NCBI GenBank assembly: GCA_026214975.1
Contig: CM047805.1
Coordinates: 109,549,845 to 109,613,844, forward strand
From: Gentiana macrophylla
Taxonomy: Eukaryota; Streptophyta; Magnoliopsida; Gentianales; Gentianaceae
DNA: 64,000 nt
Reading direction: 5' to 3'
Shown here: piece by piece, positions 41,317 through 54,067 of the stretch
Position numbering within the stretch: position 1 is the stretch's first letter
How the letters are laid out: every line of letters begins with the position of its first letter
Position numbers and translations under genes: made by a program
The notes under the pieces: model-generated
Told to the model about the DNA's origin: nothing
The model's database searches: none
Seen by the model: the letters and a program-made list of their open reading frames with translations, nothing else

Positions 41317-44300
41317 GTGGTATCAGAGACATGGTGATCTATATTTATACGTATAAAATATTAGATCTAGGAGTGGTAAACATGTAGATTTTTTGTCCCA
41401 ATTTTTTTTTAAAAATAGGGGCCGAAAATTATGTTTTGATTATGAATGTATTGGTTGAAGAGATTGATTGGGGTTGGTATTATTTACTTGTAGATCTACT
41501 TTGTAGCTCTTTTGATTAGTATCAATTGAGCATAGGATGTGTAATTTATTTTATGTCATGCGAAAAATTGTAAAATGTAGTACCTTTTGTATTTAATTTT
41601 GATCCGGGTTCGAGACGACGGAGATGATGTGTTGAAGATCATGGTGTTGAAGATCAAGAAGGTAAAAACGGGAAGAGGCAGAATTGTTTAATTTAATTAG
41701 GTCTTGGTATTTTTTTTTGCGGCGGCAGCATTGTTTTTTCCTTAACTCGCATCACCAATTTTGGTTAACTTGCATATTGGTTTTGCCGACATAAAAAAAA
41801 TAAATAAATAAATAAATAAAATCTTTTTTTTTTTTTTTTTTTTTTGATAAGTTCTGCCGTGAAGAAAAAAAAAAGTTTTTTTTATTAAACAATTTGATAA
41901 TATAGATATATTTTAAATATATTGGTATATTACGGCCTCCTCTCCTCAACGTTCGTGGTTCCTGTCAAGATTGAAGGTTTGAGATCCGGAAGCTTCAAGA
42001 TCAAAATCGAAGATCGAGATTTGAAGACTTAGAATTAGTCTTATTTTTTCCTTAGAAAATAGGTTAGTCGGGGGTACCAACAATCCATCTCGGTGTTTAA
42101 ATTTTCCGCAATTTATTTTTATGTGTTTGATCATAAAATAGATATAAAATCGGAATTGCCATGGCATGCATCATATCATAAATCCACTCCATGCATACAT
42201 GTAGAATTTTAATTTTGGTAATTAAAATAGACATGTATACAAAATCGCGTAATTAGTTGAAATTTAATTAATACGTGGTAATTAATTAATTTAGTAACTA
42301 ATTAAAGATCCGAGTACGGGTTATGAAATCGTTAAGCCTTTCGGTGTGTGTTCTCGGTGAACCGCCTTAAAGCCCAGACGAGATCACGTTTTCGATTCGT
42401 AGTGTCTACGAGATTGAATGATGGTAAAAGAACAATAAATCTTGAATAAAAACGGTTCGCTTATAGGTTGGGTGGTCAACTGAGCTGGGCTCGACCGACT
42501 TAACCCTCCTAGTGTGATGTATGCACGGGGGTCCGGCAAGACTAAGCTACACCGGCGAGCGGAGGGCTGATTCCTTCTTATCTCCATGGGGCTCTCTTGA
42601 CCCGACTTCGTCCGACTGTCACATATGTTCCAACGAATAGGACGGGTAGGCTTGCCTACGTTACCGACACCATTCGGAATCCTTGATTTGATGTCCTTTT
42701 ATGTTAACATCAAAAAGACGTGGTTAGTTAACCCACCACCACTTCCAAAATATTGAGTGGGAGCGGGGGAGGCGACAGCCAACCCCACGGCCTCTACTAT
42801 AGATACAAGTAAGTGAGAGAAGGGTGACGCCTCGAGGCGCTTTGATTTCGTCCCCCTAAGGATGGTGTTCACCCCTATCAACATTCATGGCTTGGTCTCC
42901 AAAAGGATAGGATTTCCGGGTACTCGTCGGGTCACTGACCTATCTTAAGACGGCACACTCGGGGCGTACCTAAGAGATCCGATATAGTAGGTCACACTCA
43001 TAAAGGATATTCTTGATAATATCTAGGCTAAAAAAGGAAGGTAGTCAATGAATAAAGGGATGTTCGATTCTCGTGGGATGTTCGATTCTCACAAGTTATT
43101 CATTGATGAGATTGTCTAGATTTAACCGTCATCTCTTTGACCTACCCTAAGGCGGCACTGAGATGCGAGGTTAAAACCTTGGAATGGTAGAGTAGACTTG
43201 ATTTTAGTTTACAATTCCTAAAATAAACTTATATAGTAGTGTTAAACTTGAATTAATATATGTCATTTTATTTACAGCATTATATCCCTTACTAAATTGC
43301 TTAAAAATTAATAATTGACTAGTATTGACTTCGTTAAAAAGTGGAAAGTAACTAGGACGTTGAACTAGTTAATCGATAATGCATTTATTTTTCGAAAGAG
43401 ATATTTTCTCTTAAGCCTTTTAAGAAAAAAATCAGAGTGACATATAGGTATGTCACTAGTGTCATTCGTGTCAAACGGGAGACAAACTTAGTTTGATCAA
43501 AGGTGATTTCGGACTTTGAAATTCTTCTAGTGAATTTTGAGTGTGTAGGGATTACACGAGTAATTTTCCAATTGAAAAATTGGAAAATCATGAAGTGTTA
43601 CTAGTTGGACGATATTTGGAATCGATGAACTAGTGGGAGCTTTATGATTTGTTGTTTTTCTAGAACATTAGAAAAGTGTAACTGGCTACACACGTAACCG
43701 TTCTAATTGAAAAACCGGAAAGTCATGAAATGTCGCTAGTTGGATGAAATTTGGAATCGATGAACTAGTGGGAGTTCTATGATTTGTTGTTTTTCTGGAA
43801 ACATTGGAACTATGTACGAAAAATTTTCTAATCGAAAAAATCGGAAAATCATAAAAAATAAAGCATTGCTCGTTAGACGGTATTTGGAACCGATAAACTA
43901 GTGGGAGCTTTAATGTTATGATTTATTGTTTTTTCTGGTATATTAGAAAATCCGAGAAGTCCCAACGAGTAACACTCGAAATAGACATCCCACGGTTCAA
44001 GAGTAGTGTCTACTCAAACGAACCGCTGGTTCAAGACTGTTTTCATTCAAGGAAAGTCAAGAATGGGAGAAAATGTCTCAAAGTGTTAGTCATTTTTACT
44101 GAGAAAACTTTAAGGCTGAACCGAAAATTAATTAACTGAAAATCATAGGATAAGGACAGTGATTTTGGATCACCAACCTATGAATCCTTGGCGATTTTCT
44201 CGAGCTAGTAAACAACGGGCAGTTAATTTTAGCTAGAATAGTGGGAGTGATATAAGGAAATGAATCTCGGATTCAATCCTTGGATATCGCGGAAAAATTA

Positions 44301-46941
44301 TTTTCTGTTTAAGATTCGTTGGAACGAAATAATTTACCTTCTATTTGATAATTTGTTTGTCGTATAGAAAGTGAATATACCATTTGTAGTACGAATCCAA
44401 GACTCGGACTTTTGTTTGATAAAGTCAGAACCACTTAGAACTGCTGAAATATGTATATATAACACATCTTAAGAACTATTAAACGCAATTGGTTTCGATA
44501 TTTAGGTAAACGCTTCTTCATATTCCATAGTTAGTGCATAGTCCCTAAAAGACAAGACCTGAAGACTGGCTCAGGGTGATTCCTTTCTCCCAGTCTGGTT
44601 ATATTGTCTCAAAGGTTCAATGACTAAGTTTCCTTTCAATCGGGAAAGGATAATGGTTATAAAGAAGTAACATAGCTTGTTCATGACGACCTTCGGGGTC
44701 TGATGAAAGATGCAAGCTAGTAGGAGCTTCCGAGTAGTGACTTCTTGTCTGATAACTATTCAAACACTCCGGAAAGTTTATCCAAAATATTTTGAGGTTT
44801 CTCTATTTTCAACAGAGATAGAGTATTCCATACTCGGAATAGGCCATTCATAGTCCTCGAGACTGATGCTCAGCCTGCCTTATTGTGACAAGTTCTCACT
44901 AAGTGAGAAACCGTTAAAATTGCCTTATATAGTTTTAGATGTGCTACAATACACTGCTTAACTCAATAAAGATATTGGAAGCGAAATAACGGTTTACATT
45001 GAAATGTAAGACTGAGAAGTCTACCAACAATATACTTTGGAATTTACGGATAAGGTGTGGATTCGGTTCACCCCACTTCCATAAATATAAGCATTTAGCA
45101 CACGGTGCTTGAAGGTAAGACTGGGAATTTCGCGCATACGTTCGGTCAATGACAATTCGTGATATATCTTTTAACCAATTGTGTATAATGGTTAGATATA
45201 GGATTCTTGAAATCGGGAAGAGACAGTTATACTGGTGCATCTTTTCTGATAGAGTCCATGAACAACAAAACCTTGAACCTTGAAGTACGTTTACTCAAGG
45301 TAGTTACTAATCGATTAAAATCGCACCACATCCAACATCGGTTGTTGGTGATAACACTAAATACTACTAAACTAGATCGAATTTCGATCCACCCAAAGAA
45401 GTATTGGGAGTATGGTTTATCCATTACCCATTACAGGTTCTGCTGACTTTGTAGTCTGAGGATCGATTGACCTATGGCTCTTTTGTGAGCAATATAGGAT
45501 TCTGATAATAGAGGTTGGTTTAATAGCCATAACCCTGTGAATGGAGTTCGGTACTCCAGTTCTGTTCATACTCTTGTAGAACCACCTGAGCGTCTCAGGT
45601 CCAGTGGGAGTAATTGGATCTACACGGAAAAGAGTAGAATGAATAGGAAAGTTTATCTTTCAGAGCAAAGCTTGAGTGGTCTAGGGGTAATTCCCTAAGA
45701 AGTAGAGAGTTAATCAGACCTTGGACTCTCTTACCACTTAGTATTGCATGATTTCGTTCAAAAGCAGAAAATATGGGTGATTCCCTGAGACTTTCTTGCC
45801 AAACAAACGGAGTCCGGATTCATTCGAAACAGAAGGGTATTGCCTTATGAACTTATGACAGGATGACTGTCAAGGCTTATGTCCTTTGTGGATAAAAAGA
45901 AAACCTCTCGGTCATTGGAAGTCATATATTTCTACAATATGTGGATTTGACCAGAATATTGATAAGTCTTTTGTAGACTGTATATCAATTTTAGTACAGT
46001 AGTGAATATATACATATATTAGTGTTTGTGAAGGATAACACTGCACCAGTTGGAATCAACATAGGGTGTGTTATCTGAAGTCAGAATTTTACAATGCCAC
46101 AATTCTCTGCAACAGAGATTTGGACAACATTCTTAAGAGTTTGACTCGGTCGAATTCATTAGAATCAGTTACTGGTTTCCCATCCATCTTATTGGTTAAG
46201 ATGATGCATCTGTGTATGCAACATTCAACGAGGAAGTTCTACCCTATGCCTCATGAATGACTCTTTAAATCTTCGGATCAAGAGAAATGGGATAGATTCT
46301 CTTTCTAGTAAGAGATGGTCAGGTTATTGAACATCAACTATGATCGAATCTTAGATTCGGCGGTTAACAAAGCAAGTTTTAGTATGTCCTTTAGTAACTT
46401 GAAGAGAACGAGGAATAATATACGGACATATTCATGTGTGAACTTGGATATGTGTGATACACTAATTTTGACATTAAGTCAGATTGAGGATGATCGTTAA
46501 GTTGATCTCGGGCTCAGTGTTTACTCTTGTGTTGAAGCTATTGCCTGGAGGAATCCAGCAACGCCAACTCGACTTTAACTAGTTGGGTGATTAGCGGCTT
46601 TTGTAGTAGCTAGAGAGGCGATATAGTTTAAGGATTTCCTTTTCATTTCTGGGAGTGATCCTAGATTTGGAAGCCGATACCACATCATTGTGCAACCTGA
46701 CTAATCATTAAGACCCGTGACATTTAGATGTAGGTACTCCCCGAGTCACTGACCTATCCTACGACGGCACACTCGGAGTGTACTTTGTCATCTGCAATAG
46801 TTATGATATGCTTAATGGGTACTAAAATACGGGATGGGTCTCCATTGCTTTAGAGCAAGTGGGAGATGTAGATTGTTGTATTTTAAATAATATGGTGTGG
46901 TCTAAAACAATTAATCACATGCTTTCGTGCAAGTGGGAGAT
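41317..46941 (+). other. LARD interior, non-coding
   Basis: Starts with the primer site. Notable parts are an (AAAT)n run at 41795-41820 with 22 T after it (41824-41845); CGGCACACTCGG-containing blocks at about 42920-42970 and again at 46735-46785 (GTCACTGACCTATCYTA-type words in both); a three-unit tandem repeat at 43565-43965; and the polypurine tract. Short frames here look like chance frames. Confidence 0.75.
43565..43965 (+). repeat. Three tandem units of about 125-140 bp in the LARD interior
   Basis: Each unit contains AAAA(T/A)(T/C)GGAAA(A/G)TCAT, then TAGTTGGA-like words, ATTTGGAATCGATGAACTAG (third copy changed), TGGGAGCTTTATGATTTGTTG and a TTTTTCTGG tail. They begin at about 43565, 43710 and 43830. 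Copies differ by substitutions and small indels. Confidence 0.85.
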
Positions 46942-48777
46942 TGTTAGGTGTGATGCCCGAAAGACAATTTTGTAATTGTTTTATTTAATAAATGAAATGA
47001 TATTACTATTCATATTTATTATTCTCATATTCACCGATGTGACAATAGTATTTACACTACATAAACCCTAAAGTATATCGTTTATGTAATCACTTAACTC
47101 AGTGTATGGGATATACACGGGAGGATTGAGTTAGTGAATATGTACTTAAAATACAATTAGCCCGTAGTGAAGTTAATCGAGAGTATCGGGTCTCTCTTTT
47201 AACGTGCTATTAATGCACCCAGAACACAATAGGTGTGATTGTCTTATCCGGACTTTCGGTTAAGAGAACCTAGTGGGGCATTTATATATGATAGATATAT
47301 CATATAGAAATTGGACCGATTTGATTAGAGTTCACGATATAATTCCGTAATCGAGAAGTCTTATCGAATCAATGGATGATCATATTTATGGATACATCTT
47401 AATCCTGAGGTGATCACAGTCAACTGCTTGAATCAGTATGAGGTTTGACTTGACTTTTAAGGATTACACTGAGTCTGTGATCTGAATTAACCCATCTTGG
47501 CATTGTACTGGATTGAGTGAGCAGTCTGTGTTATCACAGATACGGAATCCATTCCTTCTATTTATGGAAGTAGATAGACAGTTCTCTTATTTGTTAATCC
47601 TAGAAACTGATCGATCGTGCGAGTTCATATTACACTGATTAGCTACCAGTGAGTTGTATGAATTAATTGATCACTAGGGGGTTAATGGTAAATAAGGATA
47701 AGAGGTTCTGAAAAGGGTTAACGGTAACTTCCCGATTTAGAATGAATAGTCTATGGAGGATTAATCCATATGTAATGATTATATCAATGGTCGCTTATTA
47801 TCATTCTCGTGAGGAGATAAATATAATCTCATAATCGGAGGAGCGCAGTCACGGGATTATGGTGGCATATTCCTGTGATTGATTTATCGAATATAATTAT
47901 TCTGTTCGTAAGATAATTATTTATTTGATTTATCGGAGCCGCTGATTATTAGTCCATGGTCCCCGACGTGCCTCATATATAGCATAGCTATTCTCGGACG
48001 TCGAATCCTAATAATATTAATTTAGTTCTTATTGGACTTTATTAAAACGATATGTGAATTAATTGTTTAGTGGACTATTAAATTAGTTGGGCTAAATAAT
48101 TAAATATGTGCAAAAGACATTTTTCCATAATCTTGGCCCAATTATTGTGTAATGGCAAAAATTAATATTGACTAGGTCAATAAGGGGTAATTTTCGCCCC
48201 ATGCATTGTTTTATGGAAACAAGAAATTGTTTTCTTGTGTATTAATAAGACATGTGCATAAAATATTTATTGGATAAATATTTATGGTAAGAAATAAAGA
48301 TAAATATTATTCTAGATTTGTTCTAGAATATTATGGGATTATCTTTTATTTATTGGATTATTTATTTGCAAAATAAAAATCCTTGGAGGTTAAGTTTTAC
48401 TCTCCTATATAAAGAGAGTTCTCCCAAGCCTCACAAACACACATAAAATTCGACTATCATCTCTTAGAGAGATGATAGAATATTTTAAGCCAAGGGGAGA
48501 AGGGAGAAATCTTGGAGGTCTTTCCGGGTAGCATATCGGAAGGGTTCAAGTCGAGAATTTCCTTCCACCGGGAGTTGCTTGGATCACACGTACGGAAGAT
48601 CGTGGTGCTCTTCACATCTTCGTTTGTTATTTCTATTGCGGCTCTTCTACTTGGATTTTGAGATCAAAGAGGTATGTTCTACAACCCTCTTGTAGATGTA
48701 GATCTAGTTATTTTATTACGTGTAATTTATAGATCTAGATCCTTAAATCGCTTCCGTTGCGGATGGTATTACTAACA
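46942..48777 (+). repeat. 3' LTR of the LARD (fuller copy)
   Basis: 1836 bp. Contains 47728-48190, absent from the 5' LTR. The breakpoints share GGTAA (47723-47727 and 48186-48190), so the difference is best read as a microhomology deletion in the 5' LTR. Confidence 0.93.
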
Positions 48778-48852
48778 TTTCCCTGACCAACCTTAGCTGA
48801 CTCTCAAAATCAAATTGTCTGCTTAAGTCTTTAAAGTTTTCAAAACTGCATC

Positions 48853-50040
48853 ATGGATACACAGCAACACTTTAGAAATTTGATAAACTGTTAATTTTTA
48901 AGTTTTGAAAAATACAAAAGTAAATTGCATGCTCTGGTGGCTGATACTCAAGAAAAGTTGATTTAAACATTCATTGAAGATCCTCTCATTACAAGCAATG
49001 GAGATAATGATGAAATTTTACCCATAAGCTTTGGAGGAAATGATCATGGTGAAAGTGATGAAGAAATTATACTTTTTGGAACTGATCTATCAAGCAACAA
49101 TACCGGATTGGATATAGAAAAACAGATAATAGAAGGTGGAATAGATGAAACTGAGAACTTATCAGTCAAACATCATGAGGCAAGTACTTCCACTTTCAAC
49201 ACTCACACTGCCATGAACAATCATAGAAATGAAGATTTCAATGAAACCTTGGACATAATCATAAAGGAATTAGAGGTAATTCAAAAGAATTATGAGAATG
49301 TCAAAAAGGAAAAAGATCTATTGAAAGCTGAAGTTCTAAGATTGACTGTTGAGATCAATCTTATCAAGGCTAATAATGGAACTAAGGAGACTTGCTCAAC
49401 TGATGAACTAACAGAGGTAATAAACATCATAGAATCATCAGTTGATCCAATTCCCAACGTTCAGTTCAAAGCTGGAAAACCATTTGGAGACAGATCATGT
49501 TTAGGGTTTGATAATCAAAATTCTAAGATCAGACCAAGTACAGTTGCACCAAAATTTATGGCTGCACAAAACTCAGGAACTCAGAAAACTGATGATATTT
49601 TTAGAACTGACAATTACTCAGCACAGCCTCAAACTAAAGCTGACAAAATGTAAAATCAGTCAGTGTCAAACAGCTAACTGAAAGATCTTACAGAAAGTAT
49701 CAGAGGACTGAAAAAGGCAGAACTGATCAGAGATCAGTCAAAAGAACATTCAAGTCTTATTCACTGAAGTATGAAAATCATGCATGGAATAATATATTCA
49801 GGGGGAAAGGCAGACTCTTCCCTACTGATGAAGACTGGAATGCACCGATAGTTTCAAGATCACATCAGTTTCACAAGTTAAATGAACCAAAGATTGTTAG
49901 ACCAAAACCTCATAAAATTGTGAAAGATGACTTTATTAAGTCAAAATATGAAGAAAGGGATGTAAAGACTAAGATCAACAAGCCTTTACTAAAAACTAAT
50001 CAAAAAGGACTTAAATATGTATGGGTACCAAAGGTCTCTA
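48853..50040 (+). pseudogene. SIRE-like gag remnant with coiled coil
   Basis: A short start (MDTQQHFRNLINC, then stop) is followed by broken frames. An open stretch of 181 codons lies at 49108-49653, with LDIIIKELEVIQKNYENVKK and LLKAEVLRLTVEINLIKAN forming a coiled coil. The downstream frame ends QKGLKYVWVPKVSN (about 49998-50040), which resembles the segment that precedes protease in SIRE-like Gag-Pol. No CCHC knuckle is visible. After this point the whole pol region is missing. Confidence 0.55.
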
Positions 50041-50479
50041 ATTTTTTTTTACAGGAGAAGATCAATAGCTGAGAACTGAAAAGTTGTAATTCTAAAACTG
50101 AGTTGCACTCGCAACTGAGTTTTTGAATTTACTACAAGTTCTGGATAAGGACAAAACTGAATATTTACAGCTGGAGATACACTGCATCTACCGTATTTAC
50201 TAATACAAGCTACAGATGACAGAACAGTTATGACCTAAATTAATCTCAACCGTTCATTTCTTTCCACTCACCACACTTTTCTGTACCTCAACGTTTGACA
50301 CAAATTTTATGACAAGACGTTTTGAATCCCACTCATATTTTTCTAACCACTAAATCTACCACTTATAAATACCATCATATTTTTCCCATTAATTCTTTAC
50401 ACTCCATTTTTATACAATCATCCTTTGAAGATCTTTCTAAATCTCAAACATCTCAAATTCAACTCAATTTTCTGGAAAA

Positions 50480-53400
50480 ATGGCCTTCACTCGATTTGAA
50501 CCTGGAATGATCATCTCACTTGATCAATTCATTGCTAAATTCACCGATCAGACTCTCGCCAAGGAAATTACAACAAAAATTCGTGAAATCAAGGGTTTGA
50601 AGCAGGTGTTCAACCTGCAAAGTGTTTGTCTGGACAATATTGTAGAGTTCTATGAATTTGGTAAGACGAGCATAGAAGGAGAAGATGTTCACACCCTCAC
50701 AACCACTGTTAATGGAAAATAAATTCAAGTCACTGGAGACTTAATAGCAGATATCTTTGGCTTAAAAAAATCTAGAAGTTCGGCATCTGTCAAATTAAGC
50801 AAAGGGCAGAAAGAGAAATTATGGAAAGTTATTGCAAGAATTGAGAATCATCGAGCCTTGCAGATCGAAGCACAAGTCTTCTCAAACCGAATTCAATTTT
50901 CTTACCAAGATGTTGGCAAATTGCGTGATTGGTAACGCATGAAACTTTAGCAATTTGTCCTGCACCAAATTGGACCTACTGTACGACATATGGTTCAAAG
51001 AAAATTTCAACTGGCAAAGGTACATTCTGGATCAACTAATGGCACAATCCTTTGATGTACCCAAGAGGAAAACCGATGTGAAGAAAGGCAGATTTTATCA
51101 TAAGAAGACTCTTGCCATATTAGTTCAAAGAATTCTTGACCATTTTGGAATTGCAAAGAAAAAGGAAAAAGAAATTGTATACGGGAAAATTGCAACCAAA
51201 GAAGAAAAACCTGGAAAGAGGAAAGCGGAGGGTTCTGCAATCGAACCTATAAAGAAAAGCAGAAGATCAAAGAAACCTCGAACCAGCGCTGAGGTTTTTG
51301 AACAAGTTGATGAACTGAAAGAAATGAAGAGGAAGCTGGATGCTTCTATCTAAGCAAAAATTGCTGAAGCTGCAAAGATGTTTTTGGAGCCTTCACCAAC
51401 AAAATCCACTACTTCAGTCACTGAAAGCTCAGCAAAGAAACTGAGAACAAAAGTAATCCCCACCAAACCAGTCCAAACTGAGAAAGTCACTACTGAGAAG
51501 GAAACCTCAGTTAGAGAAGAAGTTGTTCCTTTACTACCAGTAACTGACATTTAGAAGGAAGGTGATACTCTGGGGGAACAGACCCTGAGAGATGAGTTGG
51601 ATGATGAAGAAACTGACAGTGAGGAAAGGTTGATTGACTTAGAGACTATGACCATGCTCAAGCTACCCTCCAAGTCAAGATCCACACCACAAAAATCAGC
51701 ATCTAGAGTTGAGTATAAGGAGTCAATCAAAAATGCTGAAGCTGAGGAAAAAGATCTTGCTGGAATTGATTCAAAACCAGTACAAGTCATCACTCTGGAT
51801 GAACTTGTCAATGAGATAGAAATCACTCCAGAAGATAAGAAGGAAGAAGAATCAGTTGCTGAAGAAGAGGTTGAACCAACAAAAGATCAGGTTGTTGGAC
51901 TGAAGAGGAACAGCTTGTTGAACTGAGGCTGGTGTCAACAAAAGAACAAATTCTCGACATGAAGAAGAACTTGTTGCTGCTGAAGAGAATTTGGAAACTG
52001 AGCCTACCATCTCAGTTCCTTTGATTGAAACAGAAACCGGCTTAATCACAGTTGTTACTGAAGGAGAAACCATCAAAACTGATCTAGAGATAGTTGAAGA
52101 ATCTGAAAGAATTGGGCTCCTGAGGAATCTAATCTGGAAATTACAAGAGAAAGTGAAGTAATCCCAACTCCGTCTGAATCATCTGTTAACATTGGAGAAT
52201 TTATAGTAGCTGACTGCAAGAAACTGCACGCTTATCAGAATTGGAAACACAGCTCCATATCAAATCAAAGAAGTCAGTTAGCAGAAATGGAAATCATAGA
52301 GAAATAGGTGTTTAATCTTTACAACATCACTCATTCGTCCGAACTGATCAACACTGATGAATTTCTGAACAATGGATATGCGTTGATCGGAGACAGTCAT
52401 TGGGAGAGAACTACAACATGAGAAAAATTTCTAAGAAAGATGACAATGACGATGATGATGATTCACAGGGAGATCATAATTTGCAAAAAGGGATTCTCGC
52501 CTCTATTCAAGAAAAGAAAACTGGAAATGATGAAAACATTGCTGATAATGAAGATGACTCAGAAGAAAGTAGTGGAGACTCAGATTCTAAAACTCAGTCT
52601 GAATCTGAAAATAAAGAAGAGAAAGACTATCAGTCCCTAACTGGCTATCAACCCCAACTGATCAAACTGTGCGTGAGATAGAAAAGGCTGAAGCTGATAA
52701 AGCCTGTGAAGAATCTGATGATGATTTTGATGTAGAAATATCACCAGTTAGAGAAACTGATCAGTCAAGTCTGGAAGAAATAAGAAGACAATCTGAGAAG
52801 AGAAGAAAGTATGTGGAATACAAAGAGAAACTCAAGAATATTGTTTCTACCCCTATTAAAGAAAAAAAAATTAGCTGAAGCTGGAGCATATAAAGTTGAA
52901 AAACATAAAGTTGAAGCTGAAAATGACATGCCTACACAGGTTGATATTATCAAGTTTTATAATAATGATACGTATTCAAAAGGATGATATTAGCTTATTT
53001 GGGAAAGTGTTGAAGTCCTTAGAAGAAAGCAAGACTGAGAGGACTAACATGGAGAAAAGATTGGAAGATTTCAGAAGCAATTGTCAGGATACCTTGATTG
53101 AGATTCGTAAAACAACCATTGAGAATGATTCAAGGAAAGCTGAAACTACAGAGAGATGGGAAGGCATTCTCAATAACTTGGTTGACAGAATGGCTTTACT
53201 GGAGAACGGAATGAAGGATTCAGTTGTTGCACAGACCATATTGGCATCAACTCAGCAGCATCTACACTCCTATATCAAGAGTTTAATCGATAAAGATGAT
53301 GTCAATAAGGGGGAAAGTTTAGATAGGTTAAAATTCAATGATCTTGATATGCCAAAAGTTCTGGAAAGCAATGATGATAAATTGGTCGAACTGAAGAAGG

Positions 53401-53873
53401 CTAGATGAGATTTTACCAATGAGGAAATGGAGCTAATTGCAAATTTTGCTGAACCCACAGAGAAAAGACTAGGTCCAGATTCTCGTCTTTACAACATTTT
53501 CAAAGACATGCCCTTAAGAGTAGGAGAATCAAGAGAACATTCTTTATCAACTTTTCTGAGTATGCAAAAGATTATTATGCATTTCTGGCACAAATTGAGC
53601 AAATGGGAGAGAAATTGCACTTTATATAAAGTCTCAGAAAAAGTTGAGAAAGTTGAACCTGAGTTTGTGATGAACCTACTGAAAACTGGCACAAGCGAAA
53701 GACTGAGACAAATTGTGTTTGTGTTTGCCGTTGTATTCAAAAGAAAATTTTTCAGTAAACACAGTATGTCCAACTCATGGAATATCTATGCAAATATTCA
53801 TGGAATTGAAAGCACAACAACAAATGAAGCAATGAGGGAGTGTGCTGAAAGATATGACAACCAAAATCAGTGA
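50480..53873 (+). pseudogene. Extra ORF of the SIRE-like element (about 1100 codons, disrupted)
   Basis: Starts MAFTRFEPGMIISLDQFIAK at 50480. The N-terminal part (KQVFNLQSVCLDNIVEFYEF ... VHTLTTTVNGK, then IQVTGDLIADIFGL) is followed by a basic region (50955-51353, KRKAEGSAIEPIKKSRRSKK) and an acidic Lys/Glu/Ser-rich region (51597-52878). Next come a coiled coil (52970-53400, DDISLFGKVLKSLEESKTER, MEKRLEDFRSNCQDTLIEIR) and a C-terminal part (53427-53873, FAEPTEKRLGPDSRLYNIFK). Stops at 50720, 51351, 51552 and shifts divide it. Its place between gag/pol and the 3' LTR is that of the 'env-like' ORF of SIRE elements, but I see no signal peptide or transmembrane segment. Function unknown. Confidence 0.6.
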
Positions 53874-54067
53874 ATCTATCAAGTGAAAGGAAGTGAAGCT
53901 GACACTTAGTTTCTTTTCATGTACTCTCTTTTAATACTCTATATTGTAACTCAGTCCTTTCAATAAAATCTCAGTTTCTCAGTTCATTTTGTTTATGTTT
54001 TTATTTTGTCTTTATCTTTTTGCATAGCTTTTAAAGAGGGTATTGACATCATCAAAAAGGGGGAAAT
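53874..54067 (+). other. 3' untranslated region and polypurine tract of SIRE-like element
   Basis: T-rich sequence followed by GAGGGTATTGACATCATCAAAAAGGGGGAAATT. The run AAAAAGGGGGAAA (54055-54066) is the polypurine tract. The parallel sequence AGTATTGGCATCATCACTAA precedes the LTR at 59633, showing that the two elements are related. Confidence 0.8.

Larger units (their letters stand above)
39944..48777 (+). mobile_element. LARD-type (large non-coding) LTR retrotransposon
   Basis: 8834 bp with the perfect duplication TTTCC (39939-39943 and 48778-48782). LTRs are at 39944-41316 and 46942-48777, primer site TGGTATCAGAGAC at 41318-41330, polypurine AAGTGGGAGAT at 46931-46941. The 5.6-kb interior has no open frame above about 100 codons and no retroelement domain that I recognise, so it depended on another element for all proteins. 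LTRs differ by roughly 4% in the stretch I compared by eye, plus a 463-bp deletion in the 5' copy. Confidence 0.9.

Noticed and set aside
41752..42167. Minus-strand frames in the LARD interior
   Set aside because: They run through (AAAT)n and poly-T tracts and have low-complexity lysine and phenylalanine runs. No sign of a protein.
51852..52076. Minus-strand serine/valine-rich frames in the SIRE extra ORF
   Set aside because: They mirror the Glu/Ser/Thr-rich plus-strand frame, whose codon pattern keeps the opposite strand open.
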